64,000 nt of DNA, from the NCBI GenBank assembly GCA_964433345.1, contig CAYSQJ010000001.1:496001-560000 (forward strand), in the 5' to 3' direction. How positions within the stretch are numbered: the first letter of the stretch is position 1; every line of letters begins with the position of its first letter. A model generated the notes under the pieces. It was given only the letters and a program-made list of their open reading frames with translations. It did no database searches and was not told the DNA's origin. A program made the translations under genes and the position numbers. This document shows positions 51,492 through 62,447 of the stretch, piece by piece. The DNA comes from Ga0077527 sp964433345 (lineage in GTDB: Bacteria; Pseudomonadota; Gammaproteobacteria; Burkholderiales; SG8-41).

Positions 51492-53603
51492 ATGACTGAA
51501 GCGTCAGCCACGAATTCGACGCAGGATAAAGCCGCGTTCGACGACGACGCGCGCAGGCGCGTTGAGGAACTGATCGAAGAGGAAGAAGGCATACACAACC
51601 GTTATGTCGGTGTGCTTGCGGCCTTTGTGACCGCTGCCGCGGTGATCATGTCCTTGTTCCATCTTTATGCCGCCGTGGAGATTGTCCCGGCGTTCAGGTT
51701 GCGCCCCATACACGTTGCATTTACGCTGGCACTGGTCTTTCTGGTATTCCCGGCGGCGAAGCGCTTCCGTCACCGGCTGATGTGGTGGGATGTCATTCTC
51801 GCCCTGATCACGATTGCAATTGCCGGCTACATCCTCTACTGGGGTGACCTGCTCGGCGACCGGGCGACGATACCCACCACGCTGGACCAGGTTGTCGGCG
51901 TTGCGCTGATCCTGCTGATCCTTGAGGCCAACCGCCGCAGTTCGACCTGGATACTGCCTTTCATTGTCTGCCTGTTCCTCGCCTATGCCTTGTTCGGGCA
52001 GCATCTGCCGGCGCCGTGGACGCACAGGAGCTACGACCTGTCCCGTCTGACAGGGTCCTTGTACATGACGCTGGAAGGCATTTTCGGCGTGGCGGTCGAC
52101 GTGTCGTCGACGCTGATCATCCTGTTCACGATATTCGGCGCCTTCCTGCAGCACTCGGGGGCGGGACGTTTTTTCCTTGATTTTTCCTTTGCCGCGATGG
52201 GCGGAAAGCCGTCGAGTTCGGGCCGCGCGGTGGTGATGTCGTCGTTCCTGCTGGGCGGGCCTTCGGGTTCCGGCGTTGCCACCACGGTGACGATTGGCGC
52301 CGTGGCTTATCCACTGCTTGCCAAGGCCGGTTACGGCAAGGAGGCTGCCGGCGGGTTGCTCGCTGCAGGCGGTCTCGGTGCGATCATTTCGCCGCCGGTG
52401 CTGGGTGCCGCCGCGTTCCTGATTGCCGAGTTTCTGAGGATCTCGTACCTGGACGTGATACTGATGGCGGCGATTCCGACGCTGCTGTTTTATCTCGGGA
52501 TTTTTTTCATGGTCGAGATTGATGCGCGCAAATTCGGCATGCATGCCGTCAAGCTCGAGAAGCACCAGCGTGCCCTCGATCTGGCCAAAAGGTATTGGTA
52601 CCATTTCATATCGCTGGTTTCGATCGTCTTTTTCATGCTGCTGGGCTATTCGCCGATCCTGTCGGTGTTCTATGCCACGCTCGTGACCGCGCTGGTTTCC
52701 TTCCTGCAGAGGGATTCGGCGCTGATTCCCTATGACTGGTTCCGTGGCCGCATGCCCTGGCTCAAGGGGTTCTGGGAATCGGGTTTCGTCAAGGCGCTGG
52801 AGGGTGGTTCGATCGGCGTGCTCAATGTTGCCGCAACCTGCGCCTCGGCGGGCATCATTGTCGGCGTGGTCACGCTGACCGGGCTCGGGCTGAAGTTCAG
52901 TTCCATCGTTCTTGATTACGCCAATTCCGGTGCGCAGTCCCTCGTCAGCCTCTGGGTTATGTTCGGCGCGGACAAGACGCCGGAGCTGCTGCACGCGATG
53001 AAGCTGCTGTTGACTGCGTTCTACACCTCGCTGATCGTCTGGATCGTCGGACTGGCAGTGCCGGTGACCGCCTCGTACATCATCTGTGCAGTGATCGCGG
53101 CACCGGCGCTGATCAAGCTCGGGGTACCGGATTTTGCCGCGCACATGTTCATTTTCTATTACGCCGTGCTGTCCGAGGTGTCGCCACCCACGGCGCTGTC
53201 GCCGTTCGCCGCGGCGGCGATTACTGGCGGCGGTCCGTACCGCACGACACTGCAATGCTGGAAGTACTGTGCGCCCGCCTTCCTGGTGCCGTTCATGTTC
53301 GTGCTTGATCCCTCGGGCACCGGGCTGCTGCTCGGCGGCTCCTTCAAGAACCTGGCGCAGGCCGACTGGGGAGCGATTGCGCTCATCTCGGTGACCGCGG
53401 TTGTCGGTATTCTGGCGCTGGCGGGCGGTTTGCAGGGCTGGCTGCTCCGCAGAACCAATCTTGCCGAGCGCTGGATGCTGATCGTTGCCGGCCTCGCGCT
53501 GGTATATCCGACCACGACCTCTGACGTGATCGGCGTTTTGCTGGTGGTGCTGGTGCTGGTGTTGCAGAAAATGCTGCCTGACAAGGTGGCCGCGACAGCA
53601 TGA
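51492..53603 (+). CDS. TRAP transporter fused 4TM/12TM permease (DctQM type)
   Basis: A 703-residue membrane protein. After a 35-residue cytoplasmic N-terminus the first four helices correspond to the small DctQ subunit, and the rest (about residues 130-690) to DctM. LGGPSGSGVATTVTIGAVAYPLL near residue 253 and AAGGLGAIISPPVLGAAAFLIAEF near 292 are the conserved M-subunit motifs. Fused QM permeases always pair with TAXI receptors, as here. GGGGGAG precedes the ATG. It overlaps ogt by four bases. Confidence 0.94.
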   Translation: MTEASATNSTQDKAAFDDDARRRVEELIEEEEGIHNRYVGVLAAFVTAAAVIMSLFHLYAAVEIVPAFRLRPIHVAFTLALVFLVFPAAKRFRHRLMWWDVILALITIAIAGYILYWGDLLGDRATIPTTLDQVVGVALILLILEANRRSSTWILPFIVCLFLAYALFGQHLPAPWTHRSYDLSRLTGSLYMTLEGIFGVAVDVSSTLIILFTIFGAFLQHSGAGRFFLDFSFAAMGGKPSSSGRAVVMSSFLLGGPSGSGVATTVTIGAVAYPLLAKAGYGKEAAGGLLAAGGLGAIISPPVLGAAAFLIAEFLRISYLDVILMAAIPTLLFYLGIFFMVEIDARKFGMHAVKLEKHQRALDLAKRYWYHFISLVSIVFFMLLGYSPILSVFYATLVTALVSFLQRDSALIPYDWFRGRMPWLKGFWESGFVKALEGGSIGVLNVAATCASAGIIVGVVTLTGLGLKFSSIVLDYANSGAQSLVSLWVMFGADKTPELLHAMKLLLTAFYTSLIVWIVGLAVPVTASYIICAVIAAPALIKLGVPDFAAHMFIFYYAVLSEVSPPTALSPFAAAAITGGGPYRTTLQCWKYCAPAFLVPFMFVLDPSGTGLLLGGSFKNLAQADWGAIALISVTAVVGILALAGGLQGWLLRRTNLAERWMLIVAGLALVYPTTTSDVIGVLLVVLVLVLQKMLPDKVAATA

Positions 53604-54103
53604 GCGGCCGCGGTCCTGGGGCAGGGCTGCGGGAAACACGGCATGCCACGCCGTTTGCCGTGCTCGGGATCGTTGCCGATGGCGATGCGCTGGTCAGCGT
53701 ACGTTATTTGCCGCCTGGCACTGCGCCGGTGGCGCCCGTGGATCGCGTGGCCGAGCGCGCCTGCCGCGAGATCGAGCGTTATCTCGCCGACCCGGAGTAT
53801 TGTTTCGCGGTACCCTACCGCCTCCACGGCACTCCGTTCCAGCAACGCGTATGGCGCGAAATAGAAAAACTTTTTCCAATAAAAATAAATACTTATGGAG
53901 ACATCGCGGCGCGCCTGGGCAGCAGTGCACGGGCTGTCGGCGGTGCCTGTGGCGCGAATCCGGTGCCGCTGATAGTGCCCTGCCACAGGGTGCTTGCCGC
54001 GGGTGGGCGGCTGGGTGGTTTCATGGGCGGACGCCGGGATTTTCCGTTGGCCGTAAAGCGCTGGCTGCTGCGACATGAAGGCATCCTCGCTGCAGCTGAT
54101 TGA
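53600..54103 (+). CDS. ogt: methylated-DNA-protein cysteine methyltransferase
   Basis: A 167-residue protein starting in an ATGA overlap with the TRAP permease. The family signature VPCHRV places the acceptor cysteine at C128; ARAVGGACGANPVPLIVPCHRVLAAGG matches Ogt/Ada closely, and R111 is the arginine finger. It repairs O6-alkylguanine by suicide transfer. The stretch encoding residues 88-101 (EIEKLFPIKINTYG) is unusually AT-rich (AAAAACTTTTTCCAATAAAA and onwards) and matches the dispersed AT-rich repeat, yet the alignment length is preserved. Residues here replace the usual W..L..IP.G.T.SYGE segment. Confidence 0.9.
   Translation: MSGRGPGAGLRETRHATPFAVLGIVADGDALVSVRYLPPGTAPVAPVDRVAERACREIERYLADPEYCFAVPYRLHGTPFQQRVWREIEKLFPIKINTYGDIAARLGSSARAVGGACGANPVPLIVPCHRVLAAGGRLGGFMGGRRDFPLAVKRWLLRHEGILAAAD
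53862..53898 (+). repeat. dispersed AT-rich element, copy 7, inside the ogt coding sequence
   Basis: AAAAACTTTTTCCAATAAAA followed by ATAAATACTTATGGAG. The 3' half, AAATAAATACTTATGGA, matches the intergenic copies; the reading frame stays open. Confidence 0.6.
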
Positions 54104-54971
54104 CGAATTCTGTGATGCCTTGTGGCTGGAGGACGGCCTCGCCCGCAACACGCTGGACAGCTATCGCCGCGATCTGAAGCAGTTCGCTGCCTGGCTGGAG
54201 CCGCAGGGTGTGGACCTGCTGGCCGCCGACCAGTCGTCCATACAGGGTTATCTTGCGCACCGCTTCCGCACCCGGGCCCGCGCTTCCACTGCTGCCCGCC
54301 TGCTCTCCGCGCTGAAACGTTTTTACCGCAGCGCGATTCGCCAGAACCGGATCCACGCCGACCCGACGCTGCGCATCGACACCCCGAAGCTGCCGCGTCC
54401 GCTGCCGAAAACGCTGACCGAGGCCGATGTCGAGAGCCTGCTTGCCGCACCGGCGCTGGACCAGCCCCTGGGGCTGCGTGACCGGGCGATGCTCGAAGTG
54501 CTCTACGCGAGCGGCCTGCGCGTCTCCGAGCTGGTGACGCTGAAGGTGCCGCAGGTCAGTCGCGACATGGGCGTGGTGCGGGTGCTCGGCAAGGGCTCGA
54601 AGGAACGGCTGGTACCGCTGGGCGAGGAGGCGCTGTCGTGGCTGGAACGGTATCTGCGCGAGGCGCGGCCGCTGCTGCTCGGCGCAAAGACCAGCGATGC
54701 GCTGTTCGTCACCGCGCGCGCCGATGCGATGACGCGGCAGGCGTTCTGGCACCTGCTGCGGCGTTACGCAGCGCAGGCCGGTCTCAACAAGGCGGTTTCA
54801 CCGCACACGCTGCGCCACGCCTTCGCCACTCACCTGCTCAACCACGGCGCCGACCTGCGCGTGGTGCAGCTGCTGCTCGGGCATTCCGACATTTCGACGA
54901 CGCAGATCTACACCCATGTCGCGCGCGAGCGGATGAAGCAGCTGCACGCGAAGCATCATCCGCGGGGTTAG
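54075..54971 (+). CDS. xerD: site-specific tyrosine recombinase XerD
   Basis: A 298-residue protein whose start lies 29 bp inside ogt. The N-terminal core-binding domain (1-105) has LDSYRRDLKQFAAWL; the catalytic domain carries R149 (ASGLRVSEL), K173 (GKGSKERLVPLG), H244, R247 (HTLRHAFATH), H270 (LGHSDISTTQIYT) and nucleophile Y279. The spacing is essentially that of E. coli XerD, including the C-terminal KQLHAKHHPRG. With XerC it resolves chromosome dimers at dif during division. Being chromosomal housekeeping, it shows that the genes around it are not mobile. Confidence 0.96.
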   Translation: MKASSLQLIDEFCDALWLEDGLARNTLDSYRRDLKQFAAWLEPQGVDLLAADQSSIQGYLAHRFRTRARASTAARLLSALKRFYRSAIRQNRIHADPTLRIDTPKLPRPLPKTLTEADVESLLAAPALDQPLGLRDRAMLEVLYASGLRVSELVTLKVPQVSRDMGVVRVLGKGSKERLVPLGEEALSWLERYLREARPLLLGAKTSDALFVTARADAMTRQAFWHLLRRYAAQAGLNKAVSPHTLRHAFATHLLNHGADLRVVQLLLGHSDISTTQIYTHVARERMKQLHAKHHPRG

Positions 54972-54983
54972 GCGACGCCGGGA

Positions 54984-55340
54984 TCAGCCCCTGCTGCCGC
55001 GCTCGATGGTGACGCCCAGCCTTTTAACGCCGGCCAGCGGCGACAGCTTGGCGATGGTGACGCGCAGCCACGGTGCCTTGAAATCCCCGATTACCAGTTG
55101 CGCGATCGATTCAGCGGCATGCTCGAGCAGATCGAAGTGTTTCTGCGTGAACAGCCGGCGGATGTCGGCAACGACCTCGGCGTAGTCGATGGTGTCTTCG
55201 ATGCGATCGCTGTGCGAGGCATGCTCGCCGCGCAGTCCGATCTCGAGGTCGAGCTGGATGGTCTGCGGCACCTGTTTTTCCTGCGCGTAGATGCCGATGC
55301 GGGTCTCGATGCGCAGTTCGCTGATGAATATGGTGTCCAT
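54984..55340 (-). CDS. folB: dihydroneopterin aldolase
   Basis: A 118-residue enzyme of folate synthesis that makes 6-hydroxymethyl-dihydropterin. MDTIFISELRIETRIGIYAQEK has the catalytic E21, HFDLLEHAAESIAQL contains the pterin-binding Glu, and IAKLSPLAGV has the catalytic Lys (about residue 98). Normal length. It ends 12 bp past xerD on the opposite strand and is divergent from plsY, with 59 bp between starts, as in many betaproteobacteria. Confidence 0.93.
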   Translation of the reverse strand: MDTIFISELRIETRIGIYAQEKQVPQTIQLDLEIGLRGEHASHSDRIEDTIDYAEVVADIRRLFTQKHFDLLEHAAESIAQLVIGDFKAPWLRVTIAKLSPLAGVKRLGVTIERGSRG

Positions 55341-55399
55341 GTGCCGGCTGGCGGCCTGCCTTGGGCTAAAATGTCCGGCGCCATTCTAGGGGAAATCAC

Positions 55400-56014
55400 T
55401 TGGCGCTACTAATCGTTGTCATCCTCGCTTATCTGGTCGGTTCGATATCCTTCGCAGTGATCGTCAGCAGGGCCTTCGGCCTGCCTGATCCGCGCGAATA
55501 CGGCTCGGGCAATCCCGGCGCCACCAACGTGCTGCGCAGCGGCCGCAAGTCGGCTGCCGTGCTGACGCTGCTCGGTGACTGCGCCAAAGGCTGGGTCGCG
55601 GTGTACGCCGCCGGTCAGGTGCTGCCGGAAGCCGCGGCCATGGCCGCAGCCGTCGCCGCTGTGGCAGTGATCCTCGGCCACATGTATCCGCTGTTTCATG
55701 CTTTTCGCGGCGGCAAGGGCGTGGCGACTGCACTGGGCGTGCTGCTTGCGCTGAACTGGATACTGGCGCTGGGTACGCTGGCGACCTGGATCACGATGGC
55801 GGTGTTTTTCCGCTATTCCTCGCTGGCAGCACTGGTGTCGGCACTGTTCGCCGTTTTTTTCGCGCTGATCCTGTTCAACGCAGCACATCCGTATTTCGCT
55901 GCGGTCGCGGTGGTTTCAGTGCTGCTGGTCTGGCGCCATCGCGGCAACATCCGCAACCTGATCGCAGGCAAGGAAAGCCGGATTGGCGAGAAATCCGGGG
56001 GCGGCCAGGCTTAG
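55400..56014 (+). CDS. plsY: acyl-phosphate:glycerol-3-phosphate acyltransferase
   Basis: A 204-residue inner-membrane enzyme with five helices, TTG start preceded by AGGGGAAATC. Conserved cytoplasmic loops are intact: GSGNPGATNVLR (about 36-47, phosphate binding) and MYPLFHAFRGGKGVAT (about 96-111, glycerol-3-phosphate site). It makes lysophosphatidate for phospholipid synthesis using acyl phosphate from PlsX. It converges with tsaD. Confidence 0.95.
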   Translation: MALLIVVILAYLVGSISFAVIVSRAFGLPDPREYGSGNPGATNVLRSGRKSAAVLTLLGDCAKGWVAVYAAGQVLPEAAAMAAAVAAVAVILGHMYPLFHAFRGGKGVATALGVLLALNWILALGTLATWITMAVFFRYSSLAALVSALFAVFFALILFNAAHPYFAAVAVVSVLLVWRHRGNIRNLIAGKESRIGEKSGGGQA

Positions 56015-56037
56015 GCGTGCCGTTTCAGGCCGTTGCT

Positions 56038-57057
56038 TCAGGCCTTTGCCAGGCTGGCGAGCTCCCAGCGCGGCCGTACGGTGAATCCCCGGGGAATATC
56101 GCGTTTGCCGGCGTGCTGCAGCCGCAATGCGCCGGCAAAGGCGATCATCGCGCCGTTGTCGGTGCAGAATTCGAAGGGCGGATAGAACACCGTGCAGCCG
56201 AGGCGCTGCGCGGCGGCCGTCAGCTGTGCACGCAGTGCCCGGTTGGCGCCGACGCCGCCGGCCACTACCAGCCGCGGGGTGCCGGTTTGTTCCAGCGCGG
56301 CCACGGACTTGCCGACCAGCACGTCGACGATCGCGGCCTGCAGTTCCGCGGCGAGGTCGGCCTTGGCCTGTGGGTCCGGCGGCAGGTTGCGCACGGCGGT
56401 CAGCACCGCGGTTTTGAGGCCGCTGAAACTGAAATCAAGGTTGTCACTGCGCAGCATTGGCCGCGGCAGGCTGAATCGCCCGGGTCGGCCGGATGCGGCC
56501 AGTTCGGCAATGGCCGGCCCGCCGGGATAGCCGAGGCCAAGCAGCTTGGCCGATTTGTCGAAGGCTTCGCCGGCTGCATCATCCAGCGTTTCTCCCATGA
56601 GTGAGTAGTCACCAACACCGCCGACCCGCATCAATTGGGTGTGTCCGCCCGAAACCAGCAGCGCAATGAAAGGGAAGGATGGCGCCGGGTCTGCCAGCAG
56701 CGGCGACAGCAGGTGGCCTTCGAGGTGGTGGATGCCGATCGCCGGAACACCCAGCGCATGGGCCAGGCTGGCGCCGATGCCTGCGCCGACCAGCAGGGCT
56801 CCGGCCAGCCCGGGACCGGCGGTGTAGGCGACGGCATCCAGTGCTGCCGGCGTTATGCCGGCCCTGACGAGGACTTCCCGGGTCAGCGGCAGTACCCGGC
56901 GGATGTGGTCGCGGGAGGCGAGTTCGGGGACTACCCCGCCGTAGTCGGCATGCAGGGCGACCTGGGAGTGCAGGGCATGGGCGAGCAGTCCCCGGTCGCT
57001 GTCATAGAGGGCGATGCCGGTTTCGTCGCAGGAGGTTTCGATGCCGAGTACGAGCAC
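56038..57057 (-). CDS. tsaD: tRNA N6-adenosine threonylcarbamoyltransferase
   Basis: A 339-residue enzyme that transfers threonylcarbamoyl to A37 of ANN-decoding tRNAs. The start is taken as GTG at 57057, giving MLVLGIETSCDETGIALYD; upstream in-frame sequence is Pro/Cys-rich and unconserved. H111 and H115 (HHLEGHLLS) bind the metal; the ATP site is in LLVSGGHTQLM and the later GGVGANRALR. Length is normal. It is divergent from rpsU. Confidence 0.95.
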   Translation of the reverse strand: MLVLGIETSCDETGIALYDSDRGLLAHALHSQVALHADYGGVVPELASRDHIRRVLPLTREVLVRAGITPAALDAVAYTAGPGLAGALLVGAGIGASLAHALGVPAIGIHHLEGHLLSPLLADPAPSFPFIALLVSGGHTQLMRVGGVGDYSLMGETLDDAAGEAFDKSAKLLGLGYPGGPAIAELAASGRPGRFSLPRPMLRSDNLDFSFSGLKTAVLTAVRNLPPDPQAKADLAAELQAAIVDVLVGKSVAALEQTGTPRLVVAGGVGANRALRAQLTAAAQRLGCTVFYPPFEFCTDNGAMIAFAGALRLQHAGKRDIPRGFTVRPRWELASLAKA

Positions 57058-57176
57058 GGGATGTGGCTGGCGAGGTGGGCAGGAATACGGGGATACAGGG
57101 ATTGATATGGGGACTGGGACGGGGGCTGCACAACAACAAGTGCACCAGGGATATTGCCGGGGGATGGCCCGCCCCC

Positions 57177-57205
57177 TGTCCATATTCAGGGAACGTGGTT
57201 ATAAT
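57177..57205 (+). promoter_or_regulatory. probable sigma-70 promoter of rpsU
   Basis: Perfect -10 TATAAT at 57200-57205, 32 bp before the rpsU start; the -35 is weak (TGTCCA at 57177-57182, 17-bp spacing). Confidence 0.6.
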
Positions 57206-57237
57206 ACGCGTTTTTCCGAATTCAGCCCTGAGGTTTC

Positions 57238-57450
57238 ATGACCACCGTCCGCGTCAAGGAAAACGAACCGTTTGAAGTTGCCCTGCGCCGCTTCAAGCGC
57301 ACTGTCGAAAAGACTGGCCTGCTCACCGAACTGCGCGCCCGCGAGTTCTACGAGAAGCCCACCGCCGAGCGCAAGCGCAAGCTGGCCGCCGCGGTCAAGC
57401 GCACGCACAAGCGCCTGCGCTCGCAGTTGCTGCCGCCGAAACTGTACTGA
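57238..57450 (+). CDS. rpsU: 30S ribosomal protein S21
   Basis: A 70-residue basic protein, the usual size. VRVKENEPFEVALRRFKRTVEKTGLL and REFYEKPTAERKRK are the S21 signature. It binds the 3' end of 16S rRNA and helps initiation. It begins the classical macromolecular-synthesis operon with yqeY, dnaG and rpoD. A perfect TATAAT lies just upstream and an attenuator-like terminator follows. Confidence 0.97.
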   Translation: MTTVRVKENEPFEVALRRFKRTVEKTGLLTELRAREFYEKPTAERKRKLAAAVKRTHKRLRSQLLPPKLY

Positions 57451-57470
57451 TCCTCGGGCCGGTTTCGCCG

Positions 57471-57504
57471 AAGGGTGCGGAGGCCAGTCCCCCGCACCCT
57501 TTTG
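57471..57504 (+). terminator. intrinsic terminator between rpsU and yqeY
   Basis: AAGGGTGCGG...CCGCACCCTT, 10-bp stem with 11-base loop, followed by TTTG. It is expected to make rpsU transcripts more abundant than the downstream genes. Confidence 0.75.
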
Positions 57505-57524
57505 TCGTTTCTGGAGAGCACACC

Positions 57525-57977
57525 ATGGGATTGCGTGATCAGATCAACGAAGACCTGAAGGCTGCGATGCGCGGCGGCGATGCCGCGCGCCGCGACACCA
57601 TCCGCCTGCTGACCGCTGCGCTGAAACAGCGCGAGGTCGACGAACGCAAGACGCTGGCTGACACCGATGTGCTGGGCGTGATCGAGAAAATGATCAAGCA
57701 GCGCCGGGATTCGATCGCGCAGTTCGAGCAGGGCGGGCGCGAAGACCTGGCCGCGAAGGAGCGTCAGGAACTCGCCCTGTTGCAGGCCTACATGCCGCAG
57801 GCCATGGGCGAAGACGAGGTGGCTGCAGCCGTTGCGGCCGCGGTGATGGAGTCCGGCGCGGCAGGACCGGCGGACATGGGCAAGGTGATGGCGCTGCTTA
57901 AGCCGAAGCTTGCCGGTCGTGCCGACATGGGCAAGGTTTCCGCCGCGGTCAAGGCGCAACTCTCCCAGTTCCGGTAA
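57525..57977 (+). CDS. GatB/YqeY-domain protein
   Basis: A 150-residue helical protein. LRDQINEDLKAAMRGGDAARRDTIRLLTAALKQREVDERKTL is the N-terminal signature, and MGKVMALLKPKLAGRADMGKVSAAVKAQL the C-terminal tRNA-binding tail shared with GatB. The cellular role is thought to be tRNA-related but is not settled. Its position between rpsU and dnaG is standard in betaproteobacteria. GGAG precedes the ATG. Confidence 0.94.
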   Translation: MGLRDQINEDLKAAMRGGDAARRDTIRLLTAALKQREVDERKTLADTDVLGVIEKMIKQRRDSIAQFEQGGREDLAAKERQELALLQAYMPQAMGEDEVAAAVAAAVMESGAAGPADMGKVMALLKPKLAGRADMGKVSAAVKAQLSQFR

Positions 57978-58027
57978 TCTGTTTTTTTCAGCTTTCTTCC
58001 GGGCGCAGCGGGCTTCGTCCGCTACCT

Positions 58028-58033
58028 TATAAT
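58028..58033 (+). promoter_or_regulatory. possible -10 element before dnaG
   Basis: TATAAT 63 bp before the chosen dnaG start; no good -35 at 17 bp. It may allow separate dnaG transcription. Confidence 0.4.
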
Positions 58034-58095
58034 TCGGTGATTGCCGCGGCCCGTTGCGGGCCGCGGGATCCGGAATGGAGCCACCTGCAGCGCGC

Positions 58096-59793
58096 ATGAT
58101 TCCGCAGTCGTTCATCCAGGATCTGCTCGGCCGCGTCGACATCGTCGAGGTCATCGACCGGTACGTGAAACTCAAGCGCACCGGCTCGAACTACGCGGCC
58201 TGCTGCCCCTTCCACACCGAAAAATCCCCGTCGTTCACGGTCAGCCCGACCAAGCAGTTCTACCACTGTTTCGGCTGCGGCGCCCATGGCACGGCCATCG
58301 GCTTCATGATGGAGTACGGCGGCATGGGTTTCGTCGACGCGGTCAAGGATCTGGCGCAGGGCGTCGGCATGCAGGTGCCGGAAGATGCGCGTTCCGGCGA
58401 ATATCAGCGCAAGGCCGGTGAGGGGGCCGACCTCTACGGCGTGCTGTTGCAGGCGGCGCAGTTCTACCGCAACCAGCTGAAGGATGCGCCGCGCGCGATC
58501 GAATACCTGAAGAAGCGCGGCCTCTCGGGGGAGATCGCGAAACGTTTCGGGATCGGTTACGCCCCGGACGGCTGGCAGAACCTCGAGGCGGTGTTTCCCG
58601 ACTACGCGAATCCGGCGCTGAATGCCGCGGGGCTGGTGAAGCATAACGAGGAGGGGCGCCGTTACGACGTGTTTCGCGACCGCATCATGTTTCCCATCGT
58701 TGATGTGAAGGGCAACATCATTGGCTTCGGCGGACGCGTGCTCGGCGATGGTGAGCCCAAATACCTGAATTCCCCGGAAACCCCGGTGTTCGAGAAAGGC
58801 CGCGAGCTCTACGGACTGTTTCAGGCGCGGCGCGCGATCCGTGACGCAGGCTGCGTGATCGTGGTCGAGGGTTACATGGATGTCGTGGCACTGGCCCAGG
58901 CCGGAGTTGAATATGCGGTGGCGACGCTGGGCACCGCAACAACGCCGGTGCATGTGCAGAAGCTTATGCGCCAGTCGGACGAAGTGGTGTTCTGTTTCGA
59001 TGGCGATGCCGCCGGACGCCGTGCGGCGTGGCGTGCGCTGGAAAACAGCCTGGCCCATCTCGCCGACGGCAAGCAGCTGCGCTTCCTGTTCCTGCCCGAA
59101 GGCGAGGATCCCGATACCTATGTGCGCAAGCACGGCAAGGCGGCATTCGAAGCGCTGCTGGCGAAGGCGGATCCCCTGTCGAGATTCCTGATCGACGAGT
59201 TGCGGTCGCATGTCGATATCCGGACTTCCGAGGGCCGGGCGAAACTGATGCAGCAGGCGAAGCCGCTGGTAAAGCAGATCGCGGCGCCGATGCTGTCGCT
59301 GCTGATCCGCAAGGAGCTCGCGCAACTGGCGGGCGTGATGCCGCAGGAACTCGACGCCCAATTCGACATCCGGCGGCAGGCGGCACCTGCTCCGGCCGGA
59401 CGTCCGGCTGCCGCCAGGCCCTCAATTCTCCGCACCATGCTCGACCTGATCGTTTGCGATCCGGACCTGCGAACCCTGATCGACCGCGGGGAGCTCGCCG
59501 GCGCGATAGAGCTGTCGATCCCCGGACTGGACCGTGATGACTGGAAAACCCTCGACTCACTGCTGCGGGCCCTCGATGACCATGCCGGTGGGTTCAATTT
59601 CGGAGAGGCATTCCGCGGCACCGAGCTGGAGCTGCCGATGCAGCTGGCGGAGGCGCGGGCGCTGAAACTGATGGATCAGCTGCCTTCCGCGGTTGAGCGC
59701 GAGGCCGAATTCAAGGATGCCTGGCAGCAGGTCCTCTCCCGGATTCGCCGGTTCCGCGCGGCACATGCCATCGCCCCGACGGTCAAGGCCTGA
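58096..59793 (+). CDS. dnaG: DNA primase
   Basis: 565 residues from the ATG of MIPQSFIQDLLGRVDIVEVI; an ATG seven codons earlier is also possible. The CHC2 zinc finger has C37, H40, C58 and C61 (CCPFH...HCFGCG). The TOPRIM core follows with VIVVEGYMDVVAL and CFDGDAAGRRAAWRALE, then the helical DnaB-interaction domain at the C-terminus. It makes RNA primers for replication. Second enzyme gene of the rpsU-dnaG-rpoD unit. Confidence 0.96.
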   Translation: MIPQSFIQDLLGRVDIVEVIDRYVKLKRTGSNYAACCPFHTEKSPSFTVSPTKQFYHCFGCGAHGTAIGFMMEYGGMGFVDAVKDLAQGVGMQVPEDARSGEYQRKAGEGADLYGVLLQAAQFYRNQLKDAPRAIEYLKKRGLSGEIAKRFGIGYAPDGWQNLEAVFPDYANPALNAAGLVKHNEEGRRYDVFRDRIMFPIVDVKGNIIGFGGRVLGDGEPKYLNSPETPVFEKGRELYGLFQARRAIRDAGCVIVVEGYMDVVALAQAGVEYAVATLGTATTPVHVQKLMRQSDEVVFCFDGDAAGRRAAWRALENSLAHLADGKQLRFLFLPEGEDPDTYVRKHGKAAFEALLAKADPLSRFLIDELRSHVDIRTSEGRAKLMQQAKPLVKQIAAPMLSLLIRKELAQLAGVMPQELDAQFDIRRQAAPAPAGRPAAARPSILRTMLDLIVCDPDLRTLIDRGELAGAIELSIPGLDRDDWKTLDSLLRALDDHAGGFNFGEAFRGTELELPMQLAEARALKLMDQLPSAVEREAEFKDAWQQVLSRIRRFRAAHAIAPTVKA

Positions 59794-59857
59794 GTGGCGC
59801 AGCCCGGTTTGCAGAAAAAACGCTTGCGGAACAGTGGCTTGAGTTGTGTTTTTGCAG

Positions 59858-59886
59858 GTGTCAGGGAAGCCTGTTTAAGGTATAAT
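59858..59886 (+). promoter_or_regulatory. probable promoter of rpoD
   Basis: TATAAT at 59881-59886, 43 bp before the start, with GTGTCA at 59858 as a weak -35 (17-bp spacing). Confidence 0.5.
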
Positions 59887-59928
59887 TTGCGGTTTTTCAC
59901 CGATACGTTGTCCGGCGGAGCCTAATCC

Positions 59929-62253
<2,325 letters not shown>

Positions 62254-62289
62254 GATTGCGCCCGGTATAGCGGGTGAAGGCCGGAACGC

Positions 62290-62366
<77 letters not shown>

Positions 62367-62447
62367 GCAGTGCCGCGGCCGGAACGACCCCCATGACAAC
62401 CGGGGCGTCCGGCCCCGGGGTTTGAGGTTCGCAAGGAGGAGTGGAGC

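Noticed and set aside
51504..53639. 711-residue open frame antisense to the TRAP permease
   Set aside because: Arg/Gln/His-rich composition of an antisense frame; the plus-strand protein is a clear DctQM permease.
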